Assembly (NCBI RefSeq): GCF_036320965.1
Contig: NC_092250.1
Span: 19,055,117 to 19,119,116 of the forward strand
Direction of reading: 5' to 3'
DNA length: 64,000 nucleotides
Origin: Panulirus ornatus
Lineage: Eukaryota; Arthropoda; Malacostraca; Decapoda; Palinuridae
Shown: piece by piece, positions 48,691-59,169 of the stretch
Position numbering within the stretch: the stretch's first letter is position 1
How the letters are laid out: each line of letters begins with the position of its first letter
The notes under the pieces: model-generated
The model's database searches: none
The model's input: only the letters and a program-made list of their open reading frames with translations
What the model was told of the DNA's origin: nothing
Program-made: the position numbers and the translations under genes

Positions 48691-49346
48691 AAATGGTTAT
48701 CTAGAATGGGGGAAAAAATCATGAGTATTTTAACCATATAAGGCCAATATTCTGATGTCTGACCAGCTGTTCAGATCAAAGTTACCCATTGTTAATGAAA
48801 TGCAATAATATCTAATAATTCCATCTCACGAGATGATGGTTAGACTCATCATCCTGTGATCTTCCCTTGAATATACTTGACACAGAATATGTGAATAATA
48901 TATGAGTTGAAAGAGTATGGAAACTCATTACTGGTTATTTTCCAGACTAAAAGAAGTTTGACAGCATAAATGTCATTGAAAGATGTCTGCCAGAACTGGT
49001 TCAGATGTTAAATCCCAGGAACAAGCAGTGAGGTGGATGCAAAGTGAAAATCTTAGGGGGTCTTCAAGTTTCTTAAAAAAAGACAGTACAGTAAGTTATG
49101 CAGACTGCTGATTATCCTTGTTAGATTTAGATGCTAATAGATAGTACATATTTGAATTTTGAAGTGGATGTACATTTCTATAATTACAAGCTTTGACTAA
49201 ATGTTAATTCTTAGAGTGATTGGATTATCAAGATGCAGTTGATTGCAAGTCATTCCATTACTTAGAAAGAAATTTGTTAAAGACAAAGAAGTTCATAATA
49301 ATCTGACTTTTAATGATGTACATTTTTTCTGGTCTCTTTCCCACAG

Positions 49347-52300
49347 AGCTATGATACCAGGAGAAAAAATGTTCATTTTCAAGTTCTACTTCAGGAAAAA
49401 AGTGAAGAGTTTGTCCTTATGGATGATTGGTTGTGTATTGATTCCAGCTCAAGTGAGGATGATGAACCATCTAATCAAGGAGAAATAACGCTGGCATCAG
49501 AAAAGGGGACAACTCATACCAGTGTACCCTACGGTGGCCAAGTACAAACATTGCCAGTTTTGAATTTTGCATTGAATAAAACTACAGATGTAGAGGAAGA
49601 AAACATTGTATCCGAGTTCAATTTATGTGAAAAAATGAGGGATCCCTTATCATCTTGTCTTCATAATGAAAAACTAATATTAATGAGTCCAAAGAATACA
49701 TCCCATTTATCCACAGAACTTAAATCCTCAAACTGCGCACCAATTCTTTCCTTTAAAGAAGCAGCTGACAATATTCCTAGTGTAGATGTCATGCGAGTGA
49801 CTAATAAAGCAAGTACTTCCAGTGCTGCATCAGGAAAAGGGAGGGCAGAGTCATGTTTGATTTTGGATGCTTCAGAAGGCTTGAGGGGTAATTCTGATAA
49901 TGAGTGTATATCTTCTGATTCTGATAATGAGTGTATATCTTCTGATGAAATTGAAGTTGTAGACGTGATAGAATCTATGCCAAACAGCAGTTTATCTTGT
50001 AGTAATCCCAACACTCATAAAGTTTCAGGAAGGGAAACCACATTTTTTGAACCCTATAATGTAATGTCAGATGTGTCAGGTTCCTTTGCACCAAAGAATT
50101 CGAGTAAAACAGAATCTTTCTGTATTTTACCAAGACAGACTTCACTTAGTAACCCTACTTGTGTTGCATTACCAGAGTTGAAATTTGATAGGTCTAAGGT
50201 AACATCTGTACATGAAACCCCATTAAGAACTGAGTGCGCCTCTATCAAAAAAAATTCTGTTGGTTTAGAATTGTCTGATACATCAAAAACAAAAATTTCA
50301 AGAGCTGCAGTAAAGGCTGAAACTTTGTGTAATATGGTTCCTAATTACGGTGACCACTTTGAGAATGGTGATTTAATCATTATTTCTGATGATGAAGATG
50401 ATATCGTTACAGAACCTCAGAATTTGGAGGAGACATCAGACAGTTCTTTTTTATGTGTGAAAAATTTGTCTGTCAATGCATCTCAACTTTCTAGAGAACT
50501 GCCAGTGAGTAAGTTGTCAAATGGTGATACAGAAAAAATTTTGGAACATCAGGCTGTTTTAACTCATTTCAGATGTATCTATGATGTAACAGCGAGTAAA
50601 GCTAAAGATATAGGAAGTGATGTAAAGAAAAGAGATATCTTGAGTGCAAATGCAGATTCTCAGTGTTTATCAGGAAACAAAAATGCAACGTTAGAGGGTG
50701 ACATGCCATCTAAGTTGAGTAATTTTGTTGAAGACCAACAACCTCCAATTTTGTATGAGGTTAGTAACCATCAGCCATCTAACCAAAACAGACTCAATAG
50801 ATGTCAGCTGTTACCCATGTCACACAAATATGATCATCAGCAACCATTTACTTTAAACAAGGTTGATGACCCCCAACAACCCAAATTACTCATGTTTAGA
50901 GATCATCAAAAACCATCCGCTGTAGACAGGCATGATAACTTTCAGAAGTTATCCAGTTTATACAAGGTTGATGACCATCAACAGCTCATAAATTTAAATA
51001 AAAATGATGTCAACAAGCAATCATCAGTTGTACAGGGGTTAGGTGACCACGGTCAACCATCCAACATAAACCGGGTAGATGACTACCAGCAGCATTCTAA
51101 CCTTCTACAGCAATCACCTTTAAGCCAACTTCAATGTTCAAGTGATGCAAAACGAAAAATGAAAGCCTCAAAGTTTGAAGAACAAACAGGTTCCACCAAA
51201 TCAGCAGTTCATAACGCACCAGGTGGGAATTTACCAGAACTCTCGTCACTGATAAGTGAACATCAAGAAACACAAGTTGAAGACCCCACAGCACAAAAGA
51301 TAGCTGTCAGAGCTACAAAACAACAAACATCATCTTTGAAAAATAAAGTGAAGCAAGTACCTTATGGGAATTATACAATTCAAAATTTTGGCGCCGAGAG
51401 TGAAACCAGGGAAATTCAAATTACAAGAACTAAAGAATGCCTTACTTCACCCATGAAATTAACTCAGAACCAAACACCATCTGGAAAACTTGAAATACAA
51501 AGGAATTCAGTTTTGAATATGACAGAAAAACATACACCTGTTCTCAAACAAACTGCCCTTGTGAAACAGACATCATCAGGTAATGTACTACCACCTAAGG
51601 TTCCAGAAACTTGTTCATCTCTAGTTAAATCTTCAGATAATACATCATTTACAGTACCATTCAGGAGTACAGCAGCAGTGGAAGCTGTACTTAATCACTC
51701 ACCTGTATGTGAGACTTCAGACAACTGTTTACCTTCAGTTATGGCTCAGAGGGTTAAGGGGAAGATGGGCCATTGCACTAGGTTAAGCCCTGATAGATCT
51801 TCAATAACAACCACAGATAAGGTTTCAACTACCAATAAAATGCTCAGTAACACAGCCAAGAATGAGTTGTCAAGTAAGGCTAAAAAGAACAGTGTATTAC
51901 CAATTCATGCTTCAGCTACAGTAATTCCACTGTGGATGCCAGCTAATGTTAGATCACCAGGTAATGCCCAGGAGCATCCATCTTTCTCATCTCCAGTTGA
52001 GGCTCAAGTGCACTCATCTTCCTTATCACCAGTCAGTGCTCAGGTGCATTCATCATCCTTATCACTAGTTAAAGCTCAAGTGCACTCATCTTCAGCACCG
52101 GTTAAGGCTCAGGTTCACTCATCCTCATCACTAGTTAAGGCTCTGGTGCACTTATCACCAGTTAAGGCACAGGATCATTCATCTTTCTCATCACTGACAG
52201 CTACAAAAGTACCAGTGCAGATACAGTCAACATCAGATCTCTTAAAAGTGATTCCAACCACCAAGACTCGGGTACAAGAAAATTTAAAAACAGATGGAAC

Positions 52301-53633
52301 AGATATCTGGAATATACCCAAGGGTGATTGTAAGGGACGAAAGGTAGATTTTGTAAATAATGATGATGGTTTTTCTCCATTATCATCCACTAGAGAGAAA
52401 ACAGTAAACTCAGCTAAATGTGTCATTTTGTCATCAACTGGAGACAGAACAAACATGAATAAAAATAACATTTCTTCACAACAGCAAACAATGGAAATGG
52501 AACCTTCAGAGCTAGTTACATCTAAAATGATGGAAGCTACTTTAGAAAGCCATCTTTTTAAGACTAAGAAAAAAAAGAGACATAAAGGGACTGAATTGAA
52601 TATTTCATCTAGCTTAGACCCTACACCCATTAAGACTAAGAAAAACAAGAGACATAAAGGGACTGAATTGAATATTTCATCTAGCTTGGACCCTACACCC
52701 ATTAAGACTAAGAAAAAAAAGAGACATAAAGGGACTGAATTGACTATTTCATCTAGCTTGGACACTACACCCATTAAATCTAAGAAAAAAAAGAGACATA
52801 AAGGGACTGAATTGAATATTTCATCTAGCTTGGACCCTAAACCTAAAATTTATCAAGCAGCAGTAGTATATGAGAATTTTCACTCTTGCCAGGGCTCCAG
52901 GAAAGGATATTTGAAAACAAGAGAATGTACTCCAAAATTTAAAGAAACGAAAATTACCCTTGAGAGTAATGTAAATGGATCTATTGTCCCTTCCCCAGAT
53001 TCTACAACATTAATTTCTGAACAAAAAAGGATCACAGAAGCTGCAAGAGTCATTAGCCATAACAGAACAATTGATACTCATAAACATAGTGAAAATTCAT
53101 TTGTCATCAAAGGTCTTGAAACAATCAGTAAACTTAGTTCCTTAGGTCCTTTAGATTCTGCTGTAGAACATTTATTAGTTCAGTCAAGACGTGTGGTAGC
53201 AGAAGGTAAAGATCCCCTAGAACTTTTCCTGGTCATGGACAACTTTATGGTTCTGGATCTCATCAGTCAAAAGGTCTCTTCACAAATTGAAGGAAAACTA
53301 CTTGCACCAGACATTATTGGCAGTAGTAAGGAAGCATTGAAAATGATGGACTGGCTATTAGAAGCAGCAAGTCAATTAAAATCAAAAGAAAAATTCATAG
53401 GGTTAGATATTGATGCTATTGCAAGAGCTACTATTGATAATAATGCACATCAAATTATAGCATTTATTAAAAAACTTTTAAAATACCAAGGCAAGGAGGA
53501 AGCTAAAGTGGAAGATTTACACAATATCTTCATGGCCGTCACTTCTATGCACTGTAAATTGACAACTGAGCCTGATCTTGCTAAATCTAAAATACCTGAT
53601 GACAGTTCTTTAATTAAAAGATGGGATTATTAG
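49347..53633 (+). CDS. large unrecognised protein with SUMO-interaction-like motifs (main exon)
   Basis: Acceptor TCTCTTTCCCACAG ends at 49,346. The frame is open from that point, while an in-frame TGA at 49,314 closes it in the intron. 24 codons precede the ATG at 49,419, then 1,404 codons run to TAG at 53,631. From the ATG: hydrophobic-then-acidic motifs typical of SUMO-interacting motifs at about 5-15 (LCIDSSSSEDDE), 176-186 (IEVVDVIE) and 317-330 (LIIISDDEDD). Residues 440-565 hold DDHQQP-type repeats, 847-924 hold AQVHSSS repeats, and 1,045-1,144 hold four 24-residue Lys-rich repeats with KKKKRHK (nuclear-localisation-like). The last 170 residues are helix-rich. Most of it looks disordered. 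A nuclear SUMO-binding role is inference; no family is recognised. Confidence 0.82.
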   Translation, partial: SYDTRRKNVHFQVLLQEKSEEFVLMDDWLCIDSSSSEDDEPSNQGEITLASEKGTTHTSVPYGGQVQTLPVLNFALNKTTDVEEENIVSEFNLCEKMRDPLSSCLHNEKLILMSPKNTSHLSTELKSSNCAPILSFKEAADNIPSVDVMRVTNKASTSSAASGKGRAESCLILDASEGLRGNSDNECISSDSDNECISSDEIEVVDVIESMPNSSLSCSNPNTHKVSGRETTFFEPYNVMSDVSGSFAPKNSSKTESFCILPRQTSLSNPTCVALPELKFDRSKVTSVHETPLRTECASIKKNSVGLELSDTSKTKISRAAVKAETLCNMVPNYGDHFENGDLIIISDDEDDIVTEPQNLEETSDSSFLCVKNLSVNASQLSRELPVSKLSNGDTEKILEHQAVLTHFRCIYDVTASKAKDIGSDVKKRDILSANADSQCLSGNKNATLEGDMPSKLSNFVEDQQPPILYEVSNHQPSNQNRLNRCQLLPMSHKYDHQQPFTLNKVDDPQQPKLLMFRDHQKPSAVDRHDNFQKLSSLYKVDDHQQLINLNKNDVNKQSSVVQGLGDHGQPSNINRVDDYQQHSNLLQQSPLSQLQCSSDAKRKMKASKFEEQTGSTKSAVHNAPGGNLPELSSLISEHQETQVEDPTAQKIAVRATKQQTSSLKNKVKQVPYGNYTIQNFGAESETREIQITRTKECLTSPMKLTQNQTPSGKLEIQRNSVLNMTEKHTPVLKQTALVKQTSSGNVLPPKVPETCSSLVKSSDNTSFTVPFRSTAAVEAVLNHSPVCETSDNCLPSVMAQRVKGKMGHCTRLSPDRSSITTTDKVSTTNKMLSNTAKNELSSKAKKNSVLPIHASATVIPLWMPANVRSPGNAQEHPSFSSPVEAQVHSSSLSPVSAQVHSSSLSLVKAQVHSSSAPVKAQVHSSSSLVKALVHLSPVKAQDHSSFSSLTATKVPVQIQSTSDLLKVIPTTKTRVQENLKTDGTDIWNIPKGDCKGRKVDFVNNDDGFSPLSSTREKTVNSAKCVILSSTGDRTNMNKNNISSQQQTMEMEPSELVTSKMMEATLESHLFKTKKKKRHKGTELNISSSLDPTPIKTKKNKRHKGTELNISSSLDPTPIKTKKKKRHKGTELTISSSLDTTPIKSKKKKRHKGTELNISSSLDPKPKIYQAAVVYENFHSCQGSRKGYLKTRECTPKFKETKITLESNVNGSIVPSPDSTTLISEQKRITEAARVISHNRTIDTHKHSENSFVIKGLETISKLSSLGPLDSAVEHLLVQSRRVVAEGKDPLELFLVMDNFMVLDLISQKVSSQIEGKLLAPDIIGSSKEALKMMDWLLEAASQLKSKEKFIGLDIDAIARATIDNNAHQIIAFIKKLLKYQGKEEAKVEDLHNIFMAVTSMHCKLTTEPDLAKSKIPDDSSLIKRWDY
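52555..52850 (+). repeat. 72-bp coding tandem repeat, 4 copies
   Basis: Each unit encodes KKKKRHKGTELNISSSLDPT plus a short linker. Copies differ at only a few bases, so they duplicated recently or are being homogenised. Confidence 0.9.
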
Positions 53634-53763
53634 AAACTTAGAAACATTAAACAGTTCTTTGAGCCTTAGCAAATCAGAACTGCTCAAATGTACATGGTAA
53701 GTACACAGCTAAGAGAAAAAAAACTAGTTCTGCATAGACTACACTTTTAACTCTTCCACTCAC

Positions 53764-53960
53764 CTCTTTTACAAAAGCTGTACAGCCAGCAGAGTTTCCC
53801 CAGTCTGTCTCAGTATTGCCTTGTTTCATCAAAACCAAGAAATTATCCTGCATATACTTTACCAACACGCACACACGTTGGAAGACAAAGTACGAGAGAA
53901 TTTTCTTATTGTTTAGTCCCAGTGATGGTGATGAATCAGTCGGCTGCAGGGCATCAGACA
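53764..53960 (-). CDS. candidate minus-strand exon (uncertain)
   Basis: Good acceptor TTTTCTGATCTGCAG (53,961 on) and strong donor AAAGAG|GTGAGTGG (53,764/53,763) bound 197 nt open on the minus strand. The product includes FQRVCVLVKYMQDNFLVLMK and an NTETDWGNSAGC stretch. It overlaps the 3' side of the plus-strand gene and no partner exon was found. The family is unknown. Confidence 0.25.
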
Positions 53961-54121
53961 CTGCAGATCAGAAAACATTTCTAGCGTGCAGCTCTAATGA
54001 TTTGTGGACATGTACTAAAGATATGCAAATCAGTTCCAAAATAAAAGTGTATCTTTTACCATCTGAGAGAAAGAAGACATTCATCAGAGAAATCATTTTA
54101 CAAAATGAGCTCAGTATTTGA
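53917..54121 (+). CDS. possible alternative last exon of the large gene
   Basis: Acceptor TTTTCTTATTGTTTAG (53,916) precedes an open frame of about 68 codons ending TGA at 54,121, with an AATAAA inside it. It would require a donor inside the large exon, such as GCAGAAG|GTAAAG near 53,203. The 1,404-codon reading needs no such event, so this is a minor alternative. Confidence 0.2.
54040..54045 (+). terminator. possible polyadenylation signal
   Basis: AATAAA about 410 nt after the stop at 53,633. It fits the large gene's 3' end, but the hexamer is common in AT-rich DNA. Confidence 0.3.
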
Positions 54122-54129
54122 TAAATGGA

Positions 54130-54850
54130 TGTTATATGATGAAGGATTTAAACAAAAACTTTTAGTAGTTCTAACACACTTACATTGGAGAATTCACAGT
54201 AGATTGAATTTACACAATCAAAATGCTGTGGGAAAATCAATGGCACCAGACAGAAGCAAGAACGTAACTCGTACCTGAAAAAGCTAACAATAAGAGTAGG
54301 TTTGCTACCTGACTTCAAGCAAGTAAATCGGGTCCCTTGGGATGTGCACCCCAAGTGATATGTTACAGACAAGGGAGAATAGTAACAGAAACCATATGAA
54401 GAGAGAATGTTAAAAAATGAAACAAAAAGAAGTAATCCCATAAACTCCAAGAATTCAGAATTTATCCATTATAAATATAATTTCACTCCCTTTAGCCACT
54501 AAGATAATTGGCTTGTGTGAAGAAAAGGGGTTCAAGTGGATTTGAGAAATTTGAACTTCATCAAAATTATGAACAGACTAATGTTCCTCTTGTACAAAAC
54601 TATAAAGCTGCTCACGTAGATGAATAATACATGGAACTAAAACACACCAATGGATTGTACATATTCAAGACAAAGTTAAATAAAACCACAAGGTTTACAA
54701 CATACAAACAAAATTCCTAAAGGAATTAAATAATTCTGATTAGCCTTTGGGCTCAGAAGGAATGAGTGAGTCACAATATATCAGCTGAGGAAGACTTGGA
54801 TCTTTATGATATATTTCATTTGTTGATAAATTTCCTATCTGTCTATACCT
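54130..54850. other. no gene seen
   Basis: No supported feature. Confidence 0.35.
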
Positions 54851-54979
54851 CTGATGCCCGTTCCAATTGGAACTCCCTCAAAAGGGTGGCCACAGCAACA
54901 GAATCTCCATAATTAAAGAACTTCAGTGCCGCTTCTTAGCCTTTAGTGCCTCACCCATACCAGGCCACTGTCAAAGGGC

Positions 54980-55270
54980 ATCTCTAACACATTGTTTGCT
55001 GATGCTCCTACCTAATGTTCCTAATGACTACTTTTATCAAATGCTCCTACCTGCTACTTATAGCTAATACTCCTACCTCCTGCTTCTGGCTAATGTTTCT
55101 ACCTCGTACTCCTATCTAAATGTCCCTACCTACTACTTCTATCCACTCCTCCTACCACTTTGCCAAAAGGCAGGGCTAGCACATAGTGCTCACCTCAGGA
55201 AAATCTCGTTACGAAGAATAAGCTGTATGAGTTAGGTGTTGTCAAGTGTTACAAATAACAGGGAGAGATT
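54980..55270. repeat. CTCCTACCTxxTACTTCT repeats plus shared block
   Basis: Imperfect units of CTCCTACCT and CTAATGCT type to 55,150, then TGCCAAAAGGCAGGGCTAGC and TTAGGTGTTGTCAAGTG. The latter block recurs at 58,036-58,120 next to LINE family 2. Confidence 0.55.
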
Positions 55271-55284
55271 GTTATTTATCTATC

Positions 55285-57240
55285 ATACTTTGTCGCTGTC
55301 TCTCGCGTTAGCGAGGTAGCGCAAGAAAACAAGACGAAAGAATGGCTCAACCCACCCACATACATATGTATATACATCCACGTCCACACACGTACATATA
55401 CATATATATACACACACAGACATATACATATATACACCTGTACATAATTCATACTGTCTGCCCTTATTCATTCCCGTCGCCACCCCACCACACATGAAAT
55501 GACAACCCCCTCCCCCGCATGTGCGTGAGGTAGCACAAGGAAAAGACAACAAAGGCCACATTTGTTCACACTCAGTCTCTAGCTGTCATGTATAATGCAC
55601 TGAAACCACAGCTCCCTTTCCACATCCAAGCCCCACAAAACTTTCCATGGTTTACCCCAGACGCTTCACATGCCCTGGTTCAATCCACTGACAGCACATC
55701 GACCCCGGTATACCACATCATTCCAATTCACTCTATTCCTTCCATGCCTTTCACCCTCCTGCATTTTAAGGCCTCGATCTCTCAAAATCTCTTTCACTCC
55801 ATCTTTCCACCTCCAATTTGTGTTTGTAGATATATTTGTAGATATATGTACAGAGCATCAGATTGGGGAAGAGCAGTGTGGTTTCAGAAGTGGTAGAGGA
55901 TGTGTGGATCAGGTGTTTGCTTTGAAGAATATATGTGAGAAATACTTAGAAAAGCAAATGGATTTGTATGTAGCATTTATGGATCTGGAGAAGGCATATG
56001 ATAGGGTTGATAGAGATGCTCTGTGGAAGGTATTAAGAATATATGGTGTGGGAGGCAAGTTGTTAGAAGCAGTGAAAAGTTTTTATCGAGGATGTAAGGC
56101 ATGTGTACATGTAGGAAGTAGGAAGAAAGGAAAGTGATTGGTTCTCAGTGAATGTAGGTTTGCGGCAGGGGTGTGTGATGTCTCCATGGTTGTTTAATTT
56201 GTTTATGGATGGGGTTGTTAGGGAGGTGAATGCAAGAGTTTTGGAAAGAGGGGCAAGTATGAAGTCTGTTGGGGATGAGAGAGCTTGGGAAGTGAGTCAG
56301 TTGTTGTTTGCTGATGATACAGCACTGGTGGCTGATTCATGTGAGAAACTGCAGAAGCTGGTGACTGAGTTTGGTAAAGTGTGTGAAAGAAGAAAGTTAA
56401 GAGCAAGGTTATTAGGTACAGTAGGGTTGAGGGTCAAGTCAATTGGGAGGTAAGTTTGAATGGAGAAAAACTGGAGGAAGTAAAGTGTTTTAAATATCTG
56501 GGAGTGGATCTGGCAGCAGATGGAACCATGGAAGCGGAAGTGGATCATAGGGTGGGGGAGGGGGGGAAAATTCTGGGAGCCTTGAAGAATGTGTGGAAGT
56601 CGAGAACATTATCTTGGAAAGCAAAAATGGGTATGTTTGAAGGAATATTGGTTCCAACAATGTTGTATGGTTGCAAGGCGTGGGCTATGGATAGAGTTGT
56701 GTGCAGGAGGGTGGATGTGCTGGAAATGAGATGTTTGAGGACAATGTGTGGTGTGAGGTGGTTTGATCGAGTAAGTAACGTAAGGGTAAGAGAGATGTGT
56801 GGAAATAAAAAGAGCATGGTTGAGAGAGCAGAAGGTGTTTTGAAATGGTTTGGGCACATGGAGAGAATGAGTGAGGAAAGATTGACCAAGAGGATATATG
56901 AGTCGGAGGTGGAGGGAACGAGAAGTGGGAGACCAAATTGGAGGTGGAAAGATGGAGTGAAAAAGATTTTGTGTGATCGGGGCCTGAACATGCAGGAGGG
57001 TGAAAGTAGGGCAAAGAATAGAGTGAATTGGATCGATGTGGTATACCGGGGTTGACATGCTGTCAGTGGGTTGAATCAGGGCATGTGAAGCGTCTGGGGT
57101 AAACCATGGAAAGCTGTGTAGGTATGTATATATGCGTGTGTGGACGCATGTATATACATGTGTATGGGGGTGGGTTGGTCCATTTCTTTCGTCTGTTTCC
57201 TTGCGCTACCTTGCAAACGCGGGAGACAGCGGCAAAAAAA
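55285..57240 (+). mobile_element. composite LINE copy 2 with long inverted arms
   Basis: Left arm 55,285-55,818 is an antisense LINE 3' end, from TTTGTCGCTGTCTCTCGCG to CACCTCCAATTTG. At about 55,818 it switches to sense reverse transcriptase (55,846-57,055), which runs into a sense 3' end, CAAATTGGAGGTGG (56,934 on) to CGCGGGAGACAGCGGCAAAA (57,235). The arms are reverse complements, except that the right arm lacks a block of nearly 300 nt between GGAAAG and GTAGGTATG. Copy 1 shows the same asymmetry. Confidence 0.8.
55846..57055 (+). pseudogene. non-LTR retrotransposon reverse transcriptase, 5'-truncated, frameshifted
   Basis: Three overlapping frame blocks carry reverse-transcriptase motifs in order: MDLEKAYDRVDRDALW (palm A), GLRQGCVMSPWLFNLFMD (motif B), LLFADDTALVADS (catalytic FADD), CFKYLGVDLAADG (motif D/E region) and a C-terminal RPNWRWKDGVKKILC. 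Frame breaks near 56,137-56,148 and 56,453-56,456 disable it. The endonuclease domain is absent. It belongs to the non-LTR (LINE) class; the clade is uncertain. Confidence 0.88.
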
Positions 57241-57244
57241 AAAA

Positions 57245-57930
57245 AAAAATATATATTTCCATATCCATCCTACTGCAGAGTAACAAGCCTTTATGAAATA
57301 CCTTGAAAACTTAAAAGCTACATCACCTGTCATCTATCACACTTTACTTTTTAAGGTCCTTGATAAATGAGGGAGTTTGTGATTGATGTTGTGAGAAGAT
57401 TCATATTATATGTGCATGTCAGTTGTAACTGCAATGTGTCTTGCTATGAAGTGCAAAATAATATTTAGGATATTTTAAGGGTGTTCATATGACAGCCATT
57501 TGCCTTCCCAGGAAGTGCAAAATGCTTGTATTTCTTTTTACTAATGAACTAGGTCTTTGATTTAAATGATGCACTGGTGATTAAATTGTAACATTTGTAC
57601 AGTTGTAGGTTAGCCTAAATGAGACATAGTCTATTAAACTGCTCCTTGAGTGTACAAAAATTTAAACAAGATTAAATGATTATATATGTTTTTGTGATTG
57701 CTTTTATCTGAACTTGACCCTTTTACATTACATGCTTTATTCTTTTCACTCTTAACTAGATCATGAAGATCATTAGGAAAGGTGGTTTATTCTTCATTCA
57801 GTTTAGCACTGGTGAGTGTTAATGTTTGCATGCAGTCAAAAATAAAAAATATCTTATGGCTCAGATCGCACATAAAGTACTTAAGATTGTACACTTCAGA
57901 CATGTTGAGATCTAGGAGGTATATTGGCCG
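57245..57930. other. no gene seen
   Basis: No supported feature. Confidence 0.35.
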
Positions 57931-58114
57931 GCCCATCTCCATATGAGCTCATTGCTTTAAAAGTTAGAGCAACTGCTAATTTAGCTTTCCTGCTATCTAA
58001 TGAGTATCTAATCCTGCTTAATTTTACATGTAACTGCCAAAAGGCAGGGCAAATGCGTAGTGCTCACTGCAGGATGTTCTAGAGTTATGAAGAAAGGGTT
58101 GTAAGAATTAAGTG

Positions 58115-58905
58115 TTGTCAAATGAATGCAAGAAAAAGTAAAGTAATGGTGTTTGAAAGGAAACAAAGTGAATGTATAGATTTTGCAAAACCACAGAGTG
58201 AAAGAAGGGTACTAAACTGTACTTTGGATATGGGGGAAAACGGGAAGAGGAGAGAGAATTTACGAGTTCGGATGTTTTGGGTAAGTTTGGTGATATTGAA
58301 GGAGAGATAAGGGAGAGAGCAGTACAGAGTATAAAAGTCATTGGGTCCATTAACAGAATAATGAAAGGTAGAGATGTTAGTATGAAAATGAAGAGAGGAT
58401 TAAGGGACAGCATAGTCCTCCCATCTATGATCTATGCAACTGAAACAGACCTGGAATGAGTCACAGAGGTGAAGAATCCAGGCTGTGGAAATGAACTACA
58501 TGAGAGAAGCTTGTGGTATGGCTAGATGGAATGAAGAAAGAAATGAAGGGATGTATGAGAGATCTGGTATGGCAAGAAATGCAAAGGGAATGAATTGTAG
58601 AGTAGGTGAAATGTAATACTTTGAGGTGGTTTTGGCATGTGGAAAGAATGCAGGACTGGCAGTTTACAAGGACAGTGTACAGTATTACAATTAAAGGGGT
58701 TGATGTAAGGAAGATCATTTGTGATATGGGGAAATACAGTTGAAGAATACTGGAAGGAAAGAAATGGTGGAAGAATTTGTGGAATGATGTATGCAATGGA
58801 GGCATGTAAGGACAGGGATAAGATGTGACATTTTTGCCATGGCCAGCCCCTTGTGGAATTTCCCAGATGGTATGGATGTCTGAGATATTATAGATAGAAG
58901 TGTTA
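58115..58905 (+). pseudogene. LINE family 2 remnant
   Basis: Degraded frames read NARKSKVMVFERK, then EGEIRERAV, IMKGRDVSMKMKRGLRDSIV and LPSMIYATET, the usual order of the reverse-transcriptase C-terminal region in this LINE type. The downstream part parallels 47,640-48,300. It is broken by stops and lacks the catalytic box. Confidence 0.78.
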
Positions 58906-59165
58906 CATGAGACAAGGAGAGATTGTATCTTTATGGACAGAATGCCAGCAGTCCATGTGTAGGCGAGGCAGATAGAAAAGACAGCTACCTCAGTCATTGG
59001 AGTGTAACTTGATAACCACAAAGAACAGAAGTGCTGGCTCATTACACAGCATCACTAACCCTCCTAATATCCAGGCAGGTAGTTCCAGTAAAATACCTTC
59101 CTGGTTAGTGGCTGCCTACCAACTACTACCTACCTTGAGGTTACTCTGCAAGTGAAGTCACCTTT
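58905..59165 (+). repeat. LINE family 2 non-coding 3' part
   Basis: Contains GTGCTGGCTCATTACACAGC, CACTAACCCTCC and GGTTAGTGGCTGCCTACCAA; the related stretch is at 45,880-46,085. Confidence 0.6.
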
Positions 59166-59169
59166 GGTG

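Noticed and set aside
52175..52774. 199-codon minus-strand frame
   Set aside because: Antisense shadow of the Lys-rich repeats of the large plus-strand exon.
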